Source: Acidobacteriota bacterium (lineage in GTDB: Bacteria; Acidobacteriota; Terriglobia; Versatilivoradales; Versatilivoraceae). From it: a DNA stretch of 12,001 nt. The notes under the pieces were generated by a model that was not told the origin of the DNA, ran no database searches, and worked only from the letters and a program-made list of their open reading frames with translations. The DNA lies in NCBI GenBank assembly GCA_026706225.1, contig JAPOZE010000509.1, positions 1 through 12,001 of the forward strand, read 5' to 3'. Made by a program: the position numbers and the translations under genes. Within the stretch, counting starts at the first letter, position 1. Every line of letters starts with the position of its first letter. Below are positions 1 through 5,982 of this stretch, in pieces.

Positions 1-917
1 CGGTAGGGGTCGACCGGTGTCGCCAGGGTCAGGCCGAACCGGGAGGGCGAGGTCGAGGACGGGGCTGTTCGGGTTGTCCATCGTTGCGGGTAGCTGCGTC
101 CCAGGAAAGGCACGCTCCAGGTGGCCTCGAATCCCCGGTCCGTCACCGTGCGCTCGGTCGGAAGCCAGTTTCCCTGGAAGCTGGGATGGGGCCAGTCCGA
201 CTGGAGATCGACGGTAGTCTGCTTGCCGAAGGGTGCAAAGAAAACGGCTCCGCTGCCGTTGAGTTCCAGTGGAAACCGGAAATCGAAGGCCGTTCCCTTC
301 AGCCGCTCGCGCAGGCCGGCGTGAATCCCGGGAAGGTCGCCGCTGGACTCACCCGAGCCGGGACGGAAGGGAAGACTCTCGCCGTTCCAGGAGAGCACGG
401 CCGCATTCCGGATGGCGCGGACATCGGAGATATTGACCGAGAGGTGGGCGCGGTCCCAGAGAATGTCCTCCGGCCGGACTCCCCATTGGCTGAAGTCGGG
501 CTGGGCGAAACTGCCCTGCAGCTCCAGGGTCAGTCGATACACCGGCACCTCGAAGATTCCCCGATAGCGCAACTGGGTTTCGGCCTTGCCGGCGATGATG
601 AGTGTTTCCGCCAGAAAGTGTCCGTAGCTTACCTCGGTGCGGGCGGAGCGCTCACCCTCGGACGTAGTCTCGTTGCGGTGTTCCAGGTAGGGGATGACAA
701 GCCGGGGGCCCGCCAGGGACTGCTCCTTGCCCCACTTGGCGGTGACTTCCCGGGTCGCCTCCTGCTGCCTGGTGCGGCGCTCCGAAGTCACGTTGTAAAT
801 CAGCAGGATGGGAATCTGCAGCAGGAGCACCAGCAGACCCAACAGGAAGGCCCGCCAGAGCGGTGAGTTCAGTAAGGCCTGCGGGTTGAGCAGGGATCTG
901 GGCGATTCGGTTGACAT
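1..917 (-). CDS. creD: CreD-family inner-membrane protein, N-terminal part (runs off the left edge)
   Basis: CreD (cell envelope integrity protein, CreBC regulon in enterobacteria) is an inner-membrane protein with a large periplasmic domain; its biochemical role is unclear, and overproduction in E. coli alters colicin tolerance and beta-lactamase-related phenotypes. Read on the minus strand from ATG at 917, 305 codons are present. One hydrophobic segment spans residues 20-41 (LWRAFLLGLLVLLLQIPILL). It is followed by the family landmarks WGKEQSLAGPRLVIPY (62-77), RYRGIFEVPVY from residue 117 and WPHPSFQGNWLPTER from residue 242, all characteristic of CreD. E. coli CreD is about 450 residues, so the C-terminal membrane helices lie outside the window. 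A Shine-Dalgarno-like GAGGAG stands about 8-9 bases before the ATG. No creA, creB or creC is visible; the neighbour is a divergent radical SAM gene. Family call is firm; regulation by a CreBC-like system is untested. Confidence 0.88.
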   Translation of the reverse strand, partial: MSTESPRSLLNPQALLNSPLWRAFLLGLLVLLLQIPILLIYNVTSERRTRQQEATREVTAKWGKEQSLAGPRLVIPYLEHRNETTSEGERSARTEVSYGHFLAETLIIAGKAETQLRYRGIFEVPVYRLTLELQGSFAQPDFSQWGVRPEDILWDRAHLSVNISDVRAIRNAAVLSWNGESLPFRPGSGESSGDLPGIHAGLRERLKGTAFDFRFPLELNGSGAVFFAPFGKQTTVDLQSDWPHPSFQGNWLPTERTVTDRGFEATWSVPFLGRSYPQRWTTRTAPSSTSPSRFGLTLATPVDPY

Positions 918-1052
918 CGGCGGGTCTCCTCGGCAAGATACCCCTTAAATTTCCGGGTCCATTCCAGGTTCGGGCTGAAGTCGCGGACAGGGCAATAAAG
1001 ATATTGGCGCCTGGCGCAACTTTCTGGGAGCAATCGCGGCCAACTTGATATA

Positions 1053-1065
1053 GAGTGGGCCACTC
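1053..1065. promoter_or_regulatory. Inverted repeat in the creD / radical SAM divergent gap, possible operator
   Basis: GAGTGG-G-CCACTC is a perfect 6-bp inverted repeat with a one-base centre, in the 228-base gap between two divergent genes. With a one-base loop it is unlikely to be an RNA hairpin, so a dimeric protein site is the more natural reading. I could not find a convincing -35/-10 pair for either gene in this gap, and a repeat of this size can arise by chance in GC-rich DNA. Low confidence as a functional site. Confidence 0.25.
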
Positions 1066-1145
1066 AATTGAAGCCGGCCAGGTTTACGGCAGGTGGCTGA
1101 ACTTGAAATCCGTCCCCGGTCACAGGGACACCGGAGATCGCTGTC

Positions 1146-2903
1146 ATGCCAAATGCACTCTTAGTTTACCCTGAATTTCCTCCATCCTACTGGGGCGGAA
1201 AGTTTGCCCTGGAGTTTGTAGGAAAGAAGGCGGGGTTTCCTGCCCTGGGTCTGCTCACCATCGCCGGCATGTTTCCCTCCAGATACGACCTCCGGGTGGT
1301 GGATCTGAATGTGACCACCCTGAAGGAATCGGACCTGGAGTGGGCCGACCTGGTATTTACCTCCACCATGATCGTTCAACGCGATTCCCTGGACTCCGTG
1401 ATCGAGCGCTGCAACCGGGCCGGCGTTCCGATAGTGGCCGGAGGGCCACACCCCACCACCTATCACGACGAGATCCAGGGCGTGGACCACTTTCTGCTGG
1501 ATGAAGTCGAGGAGATTCTGCCCCGATTCCTGCGGGACCTGGAGACCGGAACCGCCAAGGACATCTACCGGGCGCCGGAGAAACCCGATGTGACCCGCAC
1601 CCCGGTCCCTCGATTTGACCTGGTAGACATGAAGGACTACTACTCGATGTGCCTGCAGTTCTCCCGGGGGTGCCCCTTCGACTGCGAGTTCTGCGACATC
1701 ACCAAGCTCTTTGGCCGAGTGCCGCGGACCAAGACGCCGCAACAGATGTTGGGTGAGTTCGACAGCCTCTATGAGCTGGGTTGGAGAGGCAACGTCTTCC
1801 TGGTGGACGACAACTTCATCGGCAACAAGCGGGAGGCGTTGGAACTTCTTCCCGTGGTGGCCGAGTGGCAGAAGCAACGCCGCTATCCCTTCGCCCTCTT
1901 CACCGAAGCCAGTGTCAACCTGGCCCGAAACGACGAATTGATGGAATCCATGATCGAGGCCGGTTTCGACTGGGTGTTCCTGGGAATTGAGACTCCCAAT
2001 CCCAAGGCTCTGCTCAAGACCAAGAAGGCGCAGAACACCAACAAGAAACAAGAAGAGAACTATCTGCTGAGCGCCGTTCGCACCATTCAACGGAAGGGGA
2101 TGGAGGTCAGCGGCGGATTCATCCTGGGACTGGACGGCGACGACGAGGGGGTGTTCGACGCCCAGATAGACTTCATCCAGGAGGCCGGCATTCCCATGGC
2201 CATGGTGGGGCTGTTGACGGCGCTGAAGGGCACCGACCTTTACGACCGCCTCAAGAGGGAAGACCGGATACTGGAGGAGACCACCGGGACCAGCGTCAAC
2301 GTCGTCCTCAACTACAAGCCCGAGATGGATCCCCAGACCTTGATCGAGGGGTATCGACGGGTGCTGACCACCATCTACGACCCGACACTGGAAAACTATT
2401 TCAGGCGCTGTTTGAACATGATGGAGCATGTCAGGCCCAGTCCCTACGTTTCCAAGCCGGTGGGCATGAACGAGGTGCGAGCCATTGGGAAATCGTTGCG
2501 CCGGCAGCTCTTCTCCAGGCAGGGTCCGGCCTACCTCAAGTTCATTGCCAAGGTCGCCAGGGACCATCCCCGCATGCTCACCCAGGCATTCCACCTGGCC
2601 GTCATGGGCTACCACTTCGAGAAGGTCACCAGCCAGCAGATCGCCATCCACGACTTCAAGGAGTTTCTGGAAGCCGAACTGGATTCGTTCACCCAAGCGG
2701 TTTCCCACTCCGTGCGTTCCGGCGCCAGGGAAGTGGAGGAACTCAGGGTCCAGGTGCAGGAACTGTTCTCGCGAGTCCATGCCCGCTACGAGTCCATGCA
2801 CGACGATCTTCGCTATGGCGTGGAAGACGCCCTGGAATCGTTCCGTTCTTCCGTGAACGCCCAGGTAGACCAGTTTGCACGATTGGCGGTAGCCGGGGCC
2901 TAG
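1146..2903 (+). CDS. B12-binding-domain radical SAM protein, HpnP/DUF4070-like, with helical C-terminal tail
   Basis: This 585-residue protein has the layout of class B (cobalamin-type) radical SAM enzymes. Residues about 1-150 form a Rossmann-like B12-binding domain with VAGGPHPT at 97-104; the DxHxxG lower-axial-ligand motif is not seen, as is common in this class. The radical SAM cluster motif CPFDCEFC supplies C176, C180 and C183, followed by VDDNF (220-224) and the late barrel strand GFILGLDGDD (324-333). Residues about 340-480 resemble the DUF4070 region found with this group, which includes the hopanoid C-2 methylase HpnP. Many relatives are uncharacterised, so the substrate cannot be assigned; lipid or aromatic methylation is only a guess. 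Residues about 485-585 form a charged helical tail rich in E, V and R that looks like coiled coil and is not part of the core. GGAG lies 9 bases before ATG 1146. The gene stands alone, divergent from creD. Confidence 0.85.
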   Translation: MPNALLVYPEFPPSYWGGKFALEFVGKKAGFPALGLLTIAGMFPSRYDLRVVDLNVTTLKESDLEWADLVFTSTMIVQRDSLDSVIERCNRAGVPIVAGGPHPTTYHDEIQGVDHFLLDEVEEILPRFLRDLETGTAKDIYRAPEKPDVTRTPVPRFDLVDMKDYYSMCLQFSRGCPFDCEFCDITKLFGRVPRTKTPQQMLGEFDSLYELGWRGNVFLVDDNFIGNKREALELLPVVAEWQKQRRYPFALFTEASVNLARNDELMESMIEAGFDWVFLGIETPNPKALLKTKKAQNTNKKQEENYLLSAVRTIQRKGMEVSGGFILGLDGDDEGVFDAQIDFIQEAGIPMAMVGLLTALKGTDLYDRLKREDRILEETTGTSVNVVLNYKPEMDPQTLIEGYRRVLTTIYDPTLENYFRRCLNMMEHVRPSPYVSKPVGMNEVRAIGKSLRRQLFSRQGPAYLKFIAKVARDHPRMLTQAFHLAVMGYHFEKVTSQQIAIHDFKEFLEAELDSFTQAVSHSVRSGAREVEELRVQVQELFSRVHARYESMHDDLRYGVEDALESFRSSVNAQVDQFARLAVAGA

Positions 2904-3042
2904 TGGGGACCAGGAAATCGCGGCAGTCCGTCACTCCCTCAATGGGCTTGCCAGGCACAGCCGTTCCTCAGCCTTGCCGGCCGCGCCCCCGCAGCCACTT
3001 CCTCCCTGAACCGATCGCATTCGCTCCAACCGGATTCGTGGA

Positions 3043-3059
3043 TTCCGCCGTGGGCGGAA
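3043..3059. other. Short perfect hairpin downstream of the radical SAM gene
   Basis: TTCCGCC-GTG-GGCGGAA is a perfect 7-bp stem with a 3-base loop, 140 bases after the radical SAM stop codon. It could stabilise the 3' end of that transcript or act as a weak terminator, but there is no following T-tract, so it is not called an intrinsic terminator. Confidence 0.4.
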
Positions 3060-3072
3060 GCTCATGCGAACA

Positions 3073-3188
3073 GGGGACGTTGTTGAATTACTGGAATAGC
3101 TTGGATCAGCCCATCCTGAATTGCATGGATTCCATCACGTCTCCTGTGCGGTCTTTACCAGTTGTTCCAGTAATTCAACAACGTCCCC
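3073..3188. repeat. 116-bp inverted-repeat element: perfect 24-bp arms, 68-base loop
   Basis: The left arm (3073-3096) begins GGGGACGTTGTTG and ends TTACTGGAA. The right arm (3165-3188) begins TTCCAGTAATTC and ends AACGTCCCC, and is its exact reverse complement over all 24 positions. Similarity continues weakly inward (about 5 of the next 7 bases pair). The loop contains a smaller palindrome, ATGGA-T-TCCAT. The arms are less GC-rich than the surrounding genes. Possible readings are a miniature inverted-repeat or REPIN-type element, a bidirectional terminator or structured RNA, or the junction left by an inverted duplication: read outward-in, both arms translate as GDVVELLE in one frame. No target-site duplication and no transposase are visible. 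The structure is certain; its nature is not. Confidence 0.85.
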
Positions 3189-3209
3189 AGCGCTGCACCA
3201 GCGCTGCAC
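3188..3209 (+). repeat. 11-bp direct tandem duplication, two copies
   Basis: CAGCGCTGCAC occurs twice in immediate succession (3188-3198 and 3199-3209). The first copy shares its initial C with the last base of the inverted-repeat right arm. Each copy contains the palindrome AGCGCT. It lies 21 bases before the next start codon and could be a replication-slippage duplication or a paired binding site. Confidence 0.75.
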
Positions 3210-3230
3210 GACGAATTTCGCAAGACTCTC

Positions 3231-4415
3231 ATGAAAGTCAAGGTCGATGAGCTCCAGGCCTCCCTGCTGAGCTCGCCGCTGCCCCAACCGCTCCGGCGGC
3301 CGGTCCAGGGAGGCCGGGTCACCATCTACAAGCGCGATTGCCTCCTGGTTCGAGCCCGCGCCAATCAGGGGCAGGTGGGGTATGGGGTCGGTACTCCTTC
3401 TCCCAACGTGGCTCAGTTGATCAATCGAAACCTGCGCGCGGCCGTGGTGGGCCTCAACCCCGCAAACCTGCCCGGCCTGCGCAGGAAAGTGTTCCAGCGG
3501 CGCCCGCGGTACCCGGGCCTGGTGCAGGCCTTCGCTGCGGTGGAAATGGCTCTGTTGGACCTTCAGGGACAGATCGCGGGGTGTTCCCTGTCGGAGCTCC
3601 TGGGCGGGCGGGTACGCGGACGAGTTCGAATCCATGCCAGCGGCGGCGTCTACCTCGATGGCGAGGAGAGTGTCAGGGAGGCCGGCTTGTGGGCCGGTTC
3701 GGGGTTCTCCGCCTGCAAGCTGGAACTGGGAAGGTCTCCCCGGCAGGACCTGCAGACCGTCCGGGAACTGCGCGGAGCCTTTCCTCCGCCCTGGGGAATC
3801 ATGGTGGACGCCAGGGCCTGGCGCGGGGATCAATACGGGTTGGAGGAGACCGCTCGGCTGCTGCGGGAGGTGGCCTCCAGCCGGCCGGAGTGGGTTGAAG
3901 AGCCGGTGGCCCCGGAGGACAGGGGGACGCTTCGGCAGTTGTTGAAGGACTGTCCGGTTCCGATTTCGGGAGGTGGTGGCCAGTCCTCTCCGCAGGAATG
4001 GCTGGAGCTGGCAGGAACGGATTGGCTGGATGTCCTGCAGTTGGATGTGCTCCATCTCGGGGGACTGGTCGACGGTCACCGGGTCTTGCGGGAGGTGCAA
4101 CCGCTTGGCCGCCGTGTGGCCATCGGACGCCTTTCGACTCCTCTGGAAGCGGCCTGCCTGGCCCAGTTGGCCAGTTGTTTCGGAGCCGAGCTGGTGGGTT
4201 GGATGGAGTGGCCGCAGTACTCCGGCGTAGGCAGGTCCGGCACCTATCCCTTTCGGCTGGCGGAACAGATGCTTCACACTCCCCTGTGGATCGACAAGGG
4301 AGAACTGATCGTTCCTGAAGCTCCGGGGCTGGGCGTCAAGGTCAATGAATCGGTGATCCGGCGATTTCCCTATCGCACCGGACCCTGCTCGAGTTTCCAG
4401 CCGGCCCGGCCCTGA
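3231..4415 (+). CDS. Enolase-superfamily (mandelate racemase/muconate lactonizing type) protein with degenerate active site
   Basis: A 394-residue protein with the enolase-superfamily two-domain layout: an alpha+beta capping domain (about 1-125, including VRARANQGQVGYG) and a TIM barrel carrying the active-site strands. Two metal ligands look intact: D193 (IMVDARAW) and E223 (WVEEPV). The others look lost. The barrel lysine motif KxK reads K163-L-E165. The third metal ligand, normally Glu or Asp in an xAGGE-like strand, reads PISGGGG with Gly near 249. The late catalytic His (usually VAPHS) reads VAIGRLSTP with Gly at 299, although D272 of the His-Asp pair remains. By family knowledge such a protein should be a poor metal-dependent enzyme, or may use different chemistry. 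The ATG at 3231 has no clear Shine-Dalgarno sequence and lies just after the repeat region. It is not a pseudogene by reading frame. Substrate unknown; family call firm. Confidence 0.85.
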   Translation: MKVKVDELQASLLSSPLPQPLRRPVQGGRVTIYKRDCLLVRARANQGQVGYGVGTPSPNVAQLINRNLRAAVVGLNPANLPGLRRKVFQRRPRYPGLVQAFAAVEMALLDLQGQIAGCSLSELLGGRVRGRVRIHASGGVYLDGEESVREAGLWAGSGFSACKLELGRSPRQDLQTVRELRGAFPPPWGIMVDARAWRGDQYGLEETARLLREVASSRPEWVEEPVAPEDRGTLRQLLKDCPVPISGGGGQSSPQEWLELAGTDWLDVLQLDVLHLGGLVDGHRVLREVQPLGRRVAIGRLSTPLEAACLAQLASCFGAELVGWMEWPQYSGVGRSGTYPFRLAEQMLHTPLWIDKGELIVPEAPGLGVKVNESVIRRFPYRTGPCSSFQPARP

Positions 4416-4455
4416 GCGGCCGATACTCGCGGCGGTCCTCTCGGGTCGAAAAGGG

Positions 4456-4484
4456 TTGGATTGGGGTTTCTTTCTCCTTATAAT
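4456..4484 (+). promoter_or_regulatory. Sigma-70-type promoter for the acidic-protein gene
   Basis: TTGGAT (4456-4461), a 17-base spacer and a perfect TATAAT (4479-4484) form a good housekeeping promoter. The expected start point near 4491 gives a leader of about 38 bases before the ATG at 4529. It lies in the short gap after the enolase-superfamily gene, so the next gene is probably expressed independently of it. Confidence 0.7.
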
Positions 4485-4528
4485 CCAGTCGCAAATCGGG
4501 GAAGACCGCATGGAGGCAGGGGCCGCTG

Positions 4529-4972
4529 ATGAAAGTAACCATTCTGACCGTTTATTCCAGTGCCGGCGTGATCAAGGATCTGGAGAAGTTGATTCTGGAG
4601 ATGGCCGAACAGGAGCCGGATATCTTTACGGACCTCAATTTGGATAATGAGGAAGGGATGTTTACGGCCGAGTGGTTTCATCCCGATCTGGAAGAGAAGA
4701 ATCTGGACTACAGGGAGAAGCTCTATTGGAAGATTCGTGAGTTTCTGCCGGAATCGCATCTGGCCATCATCGAGGACGAGGAGAGCGAAGAGATCATGAC
4801 GGTCGGGGACCTGAGTTTCTTCAAGAACGTCATCAAGCGTGCCAGGGACCTGGAGGAGCTCGAAGAGATCCAGGAACGGATCGAACAGACCGAGATCGGC
4901 AATCCTCTTCTCCAGATCATCCTGGACAAGTCCTACCAGGCCAGGGTCAAGTCGCTGCAGCCCTCCGCCTGA
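4529..4972 (+). CDS. Small acidic protein of unknown function
   Basis: I do not recognise this 147-residue protein. It is strongly acidic, with clusters such as EDEESEE, has a short beta-like N-terminus (MKVTILTVYSSAG), no signal peptide, no membrane segment and no cysteines. The middle and C-terminal thirds are probably helical; DLEELEEIQERIEQTE looks like a short amphipathic or coiled-coil helix. The coding case rests on a full-length frame, GGAGG 12 bases before the ATG, and a TATAAT promoter upstream. It sits between the enolase-superfamily gene and yceD, 151 bases before the yceD start, and yceD has its own promoter, so the pair need not be co-transcribed. A cytosolic protein, possibly binding a partner, is the most that can be inferred. 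Confidence 0.8.
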   Translation: MKVTILTVYSSAGVIKDLEKLILEMAEQEPDIFTDLNLDNEEGMFTAEWFHPDLEEKNLDYREKLYWKIREFLPESHLAIIEDEESEEIMTVGDLSFFKNVIKRARDLEELEEIQERIEQTEIGNPLLQIILDKSYQARVKSLQPSA

Positions 4973-5033
4973 TCCTCCCGTTGCGATCGTTGGCGTCTCC
5001 GCCCCTTCCAGTCCCTTCGCCGGCCATTTGACG

Positions 5034-5061
5034 TTGACATCCCGCTTGCCCCGGCTATAAT
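5034..5061 (+). promoter_or_regulatory. Near-consensus sigma-70 promoter of the yceD-rpmF-fab block
   Basis: Perfect TTGACA (5034-5039) and perfect TATAAT (5056-5061) are separated by 16 bases, one short of the optimum. Transcription should begin near 5068, leaving about 55 bases of leader before the yceD ATG at 5124. This argues against upstream in-frame starts such as the one near 5070. It is the strongest promoter seen in the window and fits high demand for L32 and lipid-synthesis proteins. Confidence 0.85.
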
Positions 5062-5123
5062 GAAGCGCTTTGGTTTTGAGGCACTTAAGCCGCTCAGCAG
5101 AGGGCTGGATCGGCGCAAGGCTC

Positions 5124-5651
5124 ATGAACCCGTTGCGAATCGACGTCAGGGAATTGGCGCGGGGACCGCGCTCTCTCAAGGCCGGCCTGACCGCCCGACA
5201 GTTGAATCTGGACGAAGGGCAGGTTCGCATCTCCGGCGAGGTAGCGGTTCACATGACGGCCGAAAGACAGTCTCAAGGCGGAGTGCGGGTGCGGGGCGAG
5301 TTGGGCGCTGAAATGGAATTGACCTGTGCCCGCTGCCTGGAGGCACTGTCCCGCCCCATGACAGCCCATTTCAATCAGTACTACCAGTCCAACGCCCACC
5401 ATTCGCTGACCGGGGAAATCGCTCTGCAGCAGAAAGATCTGGAAGTGGGGTTCTTCACTGGCGATTTTATCGATGTGAGCGACATCGTTCGCGAGCAGAT
5501 CCTCTTGAGCTTGCCGATGAAACCCCTGTGTCAGGAGGACTGCCGGGGGCTGTGCCCGGCCTGCGGGCGGAACAGGAACCGCGACGGTTGCTGTTGCGGC
5601 CCGGTGGTCAGCGACCCTCGATTGGCCCCGCTGCTGAAGTTCAGGAATTGA
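5124..5651 (+). CDS. yceD: YceD/DUF177 family protein (L32-linked)
   Basis: YceD (DUF177, also called Rbs/23S rRNA accumulation protein) is a small conserved protein almost always encoded just before rpmF and linked to 23S rRNA accumulation or large-subunit biogenesis in bacteria and plastids. The product, MNPLRIDVREL onward, is 175 residues. It carries the family motif LTCARCLE (C68, C71) and a C-terminal cysteine-rich part with C136, C140, C144 and C147 (PLCQEDCRGLCPACG), then three consecutive cysteines at 156-158; a metal-binding role is plausible but not shown. An in-frame start at 5070 would add 18 residues, but it coincides with the expected transcription start of the promoter at 5034-5061, so ATG 5124 is preferred although only a weak AAGG precedes it. 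It is 27 bases upstream of rpmF. Confidence 0.9.
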   Translation: MNPLRIDVRELARGPRSLKAGLTARQLNLDEGQVRISGEVAVHMTAERQSQGGVRVRGELGAEMELTCARCLEALSRPMTAHFNQYYQSNAHHSLTGEIALQQKDLEVGFFTGDFIDVSDIVREQILLSLPMKPLCQEDCRGLCPACGRNRNRDGCCCGPVVSDPRLAPLLKFRN

Positions 5652-5678
5652 GGGTCCATTCGATCCGGGGGAACCGTA

Positions 5679-5861
5679 ATGCCGAATCCTAAACGACGTC
5701 ACTCCAAATCCCGCCGCAACAAGAGACGGTCCCACGACTTCCTGACCGTGCGCTCCACCTCGAAGTGTCCCGATTGCCACGAGACCAGGCTGCCCCATCG
5801 GGTCTGTCCGCACTGCGGCTATTACCGCGGGCGCGAGGTGATTGACGTGGGCGAGAAGTAG
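5679..5861 (+). CDS. rpmF: Large-subunit ribosomal protein bL32
   Basis: A 60-residue protein beginning [20 protein letters not shown], the classic basic N-terminus of bL32. It is followed by a zinc ribbon with C30-x2-C33 and C43-x2-C46 ([15 protein letters not shown]). All four cysteines are present, so this is the zinc-binding (C+) form. It is a structural component of the 50S subunit near the peptidyl-transferase region. A GGGGG run lies about 7 bases before the ATG. It follows yceD closely and starts a run into fatty-acid genes, the usual bacterial linkage of L32 with membrane-lipid synthesis. Normally plsX and fabH would follow; here fabD is next. Confidence 0.97.
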   Translation: MPNPKRRHSKSRRNKRRSHDFLTVRSTSKCPDCHETRLPHRVCPHCGYYRGREVIDVGEK

Positions 5862-5892
5862 GCCCCGCAGGCTCCGGGCGAGACCGCCCCAA

Positions 5893-5930
5893 GATCCATC
5901 GGATCCGGCAACCGGCCGCACCTGTCGGCC
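5893..5930. other. Two small hairpins in the rpmF-fabD gap
   Basis: GATCC-ATC-GGATC (5893-5905) and GGCCG-CACCTGT-CGGCC (5914-5930) are both perfect 5-bp stems within the 121-base gap where plsX and fabH would usually be. Neither is followed by a T-tract. They may mark an RNA processing or pausing point between ribosomal and lipid genes, or be chance in GC-rich DNA. I see no trace of coding similarity to PlsX or FabH in the gap. Confidence 0.3.
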
Positions 5931-5982
5931 TGCGCTCGCTGACTTTTACCGGTCCCCGCAGCCCCCTCCCTGATTGGCTCCC

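Larger units (their letters stand above)
2904..3230. other. Gene-free interval with hairpin, long inverted repeat and tandem repeat
   Basis: These 327 bases between the radical SAM gene and the enolase-superfamily gene hold no reading frame that resembles a protein. They contain a 7-bp hairpin (3043-3059), a perfect 24-bp inverted repeat (arms 3073-3096 and 3165-3188) and an 11-bp tandem duplication (3188-3209), all in the right-hand half. No T-run follows the hairpin, no good promoter was recognised before the downstream gene, and no clear target-site duplication flanks the inverted repeat. Confidence 0.7.

Noticed and set aside
84..866. Long + strand open frame (260 codons) opposite creD
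   Set aside because: It is antisense to a frame with clear CreD motifs and its translation has no recognisable domain; GC-rich DNA gives such shadows.
1161..2801. 546-codon minus-strand open frame opposite the radical SAM gene
   Set aside because: Its translation is low-complexity in character (rich in H, G, L, V) and antisense to a gene with a full CxxxCxxC motif and good Shine-Dalgarno.
3073..3188. CRISPR repeat or integron attC site
   Set aside because: Only one inverted pair, no regularly spaced direct repeats, no cas genes, and no attC core sites or integrase were seen.
2903..3250. 115-codon + strand frame crossing the repeat region
   Set aside because: It overlaps the radical SAM stop and the next gene start, has no Shine-Dalgarno or family resemblance, and spans the inverted repeat.
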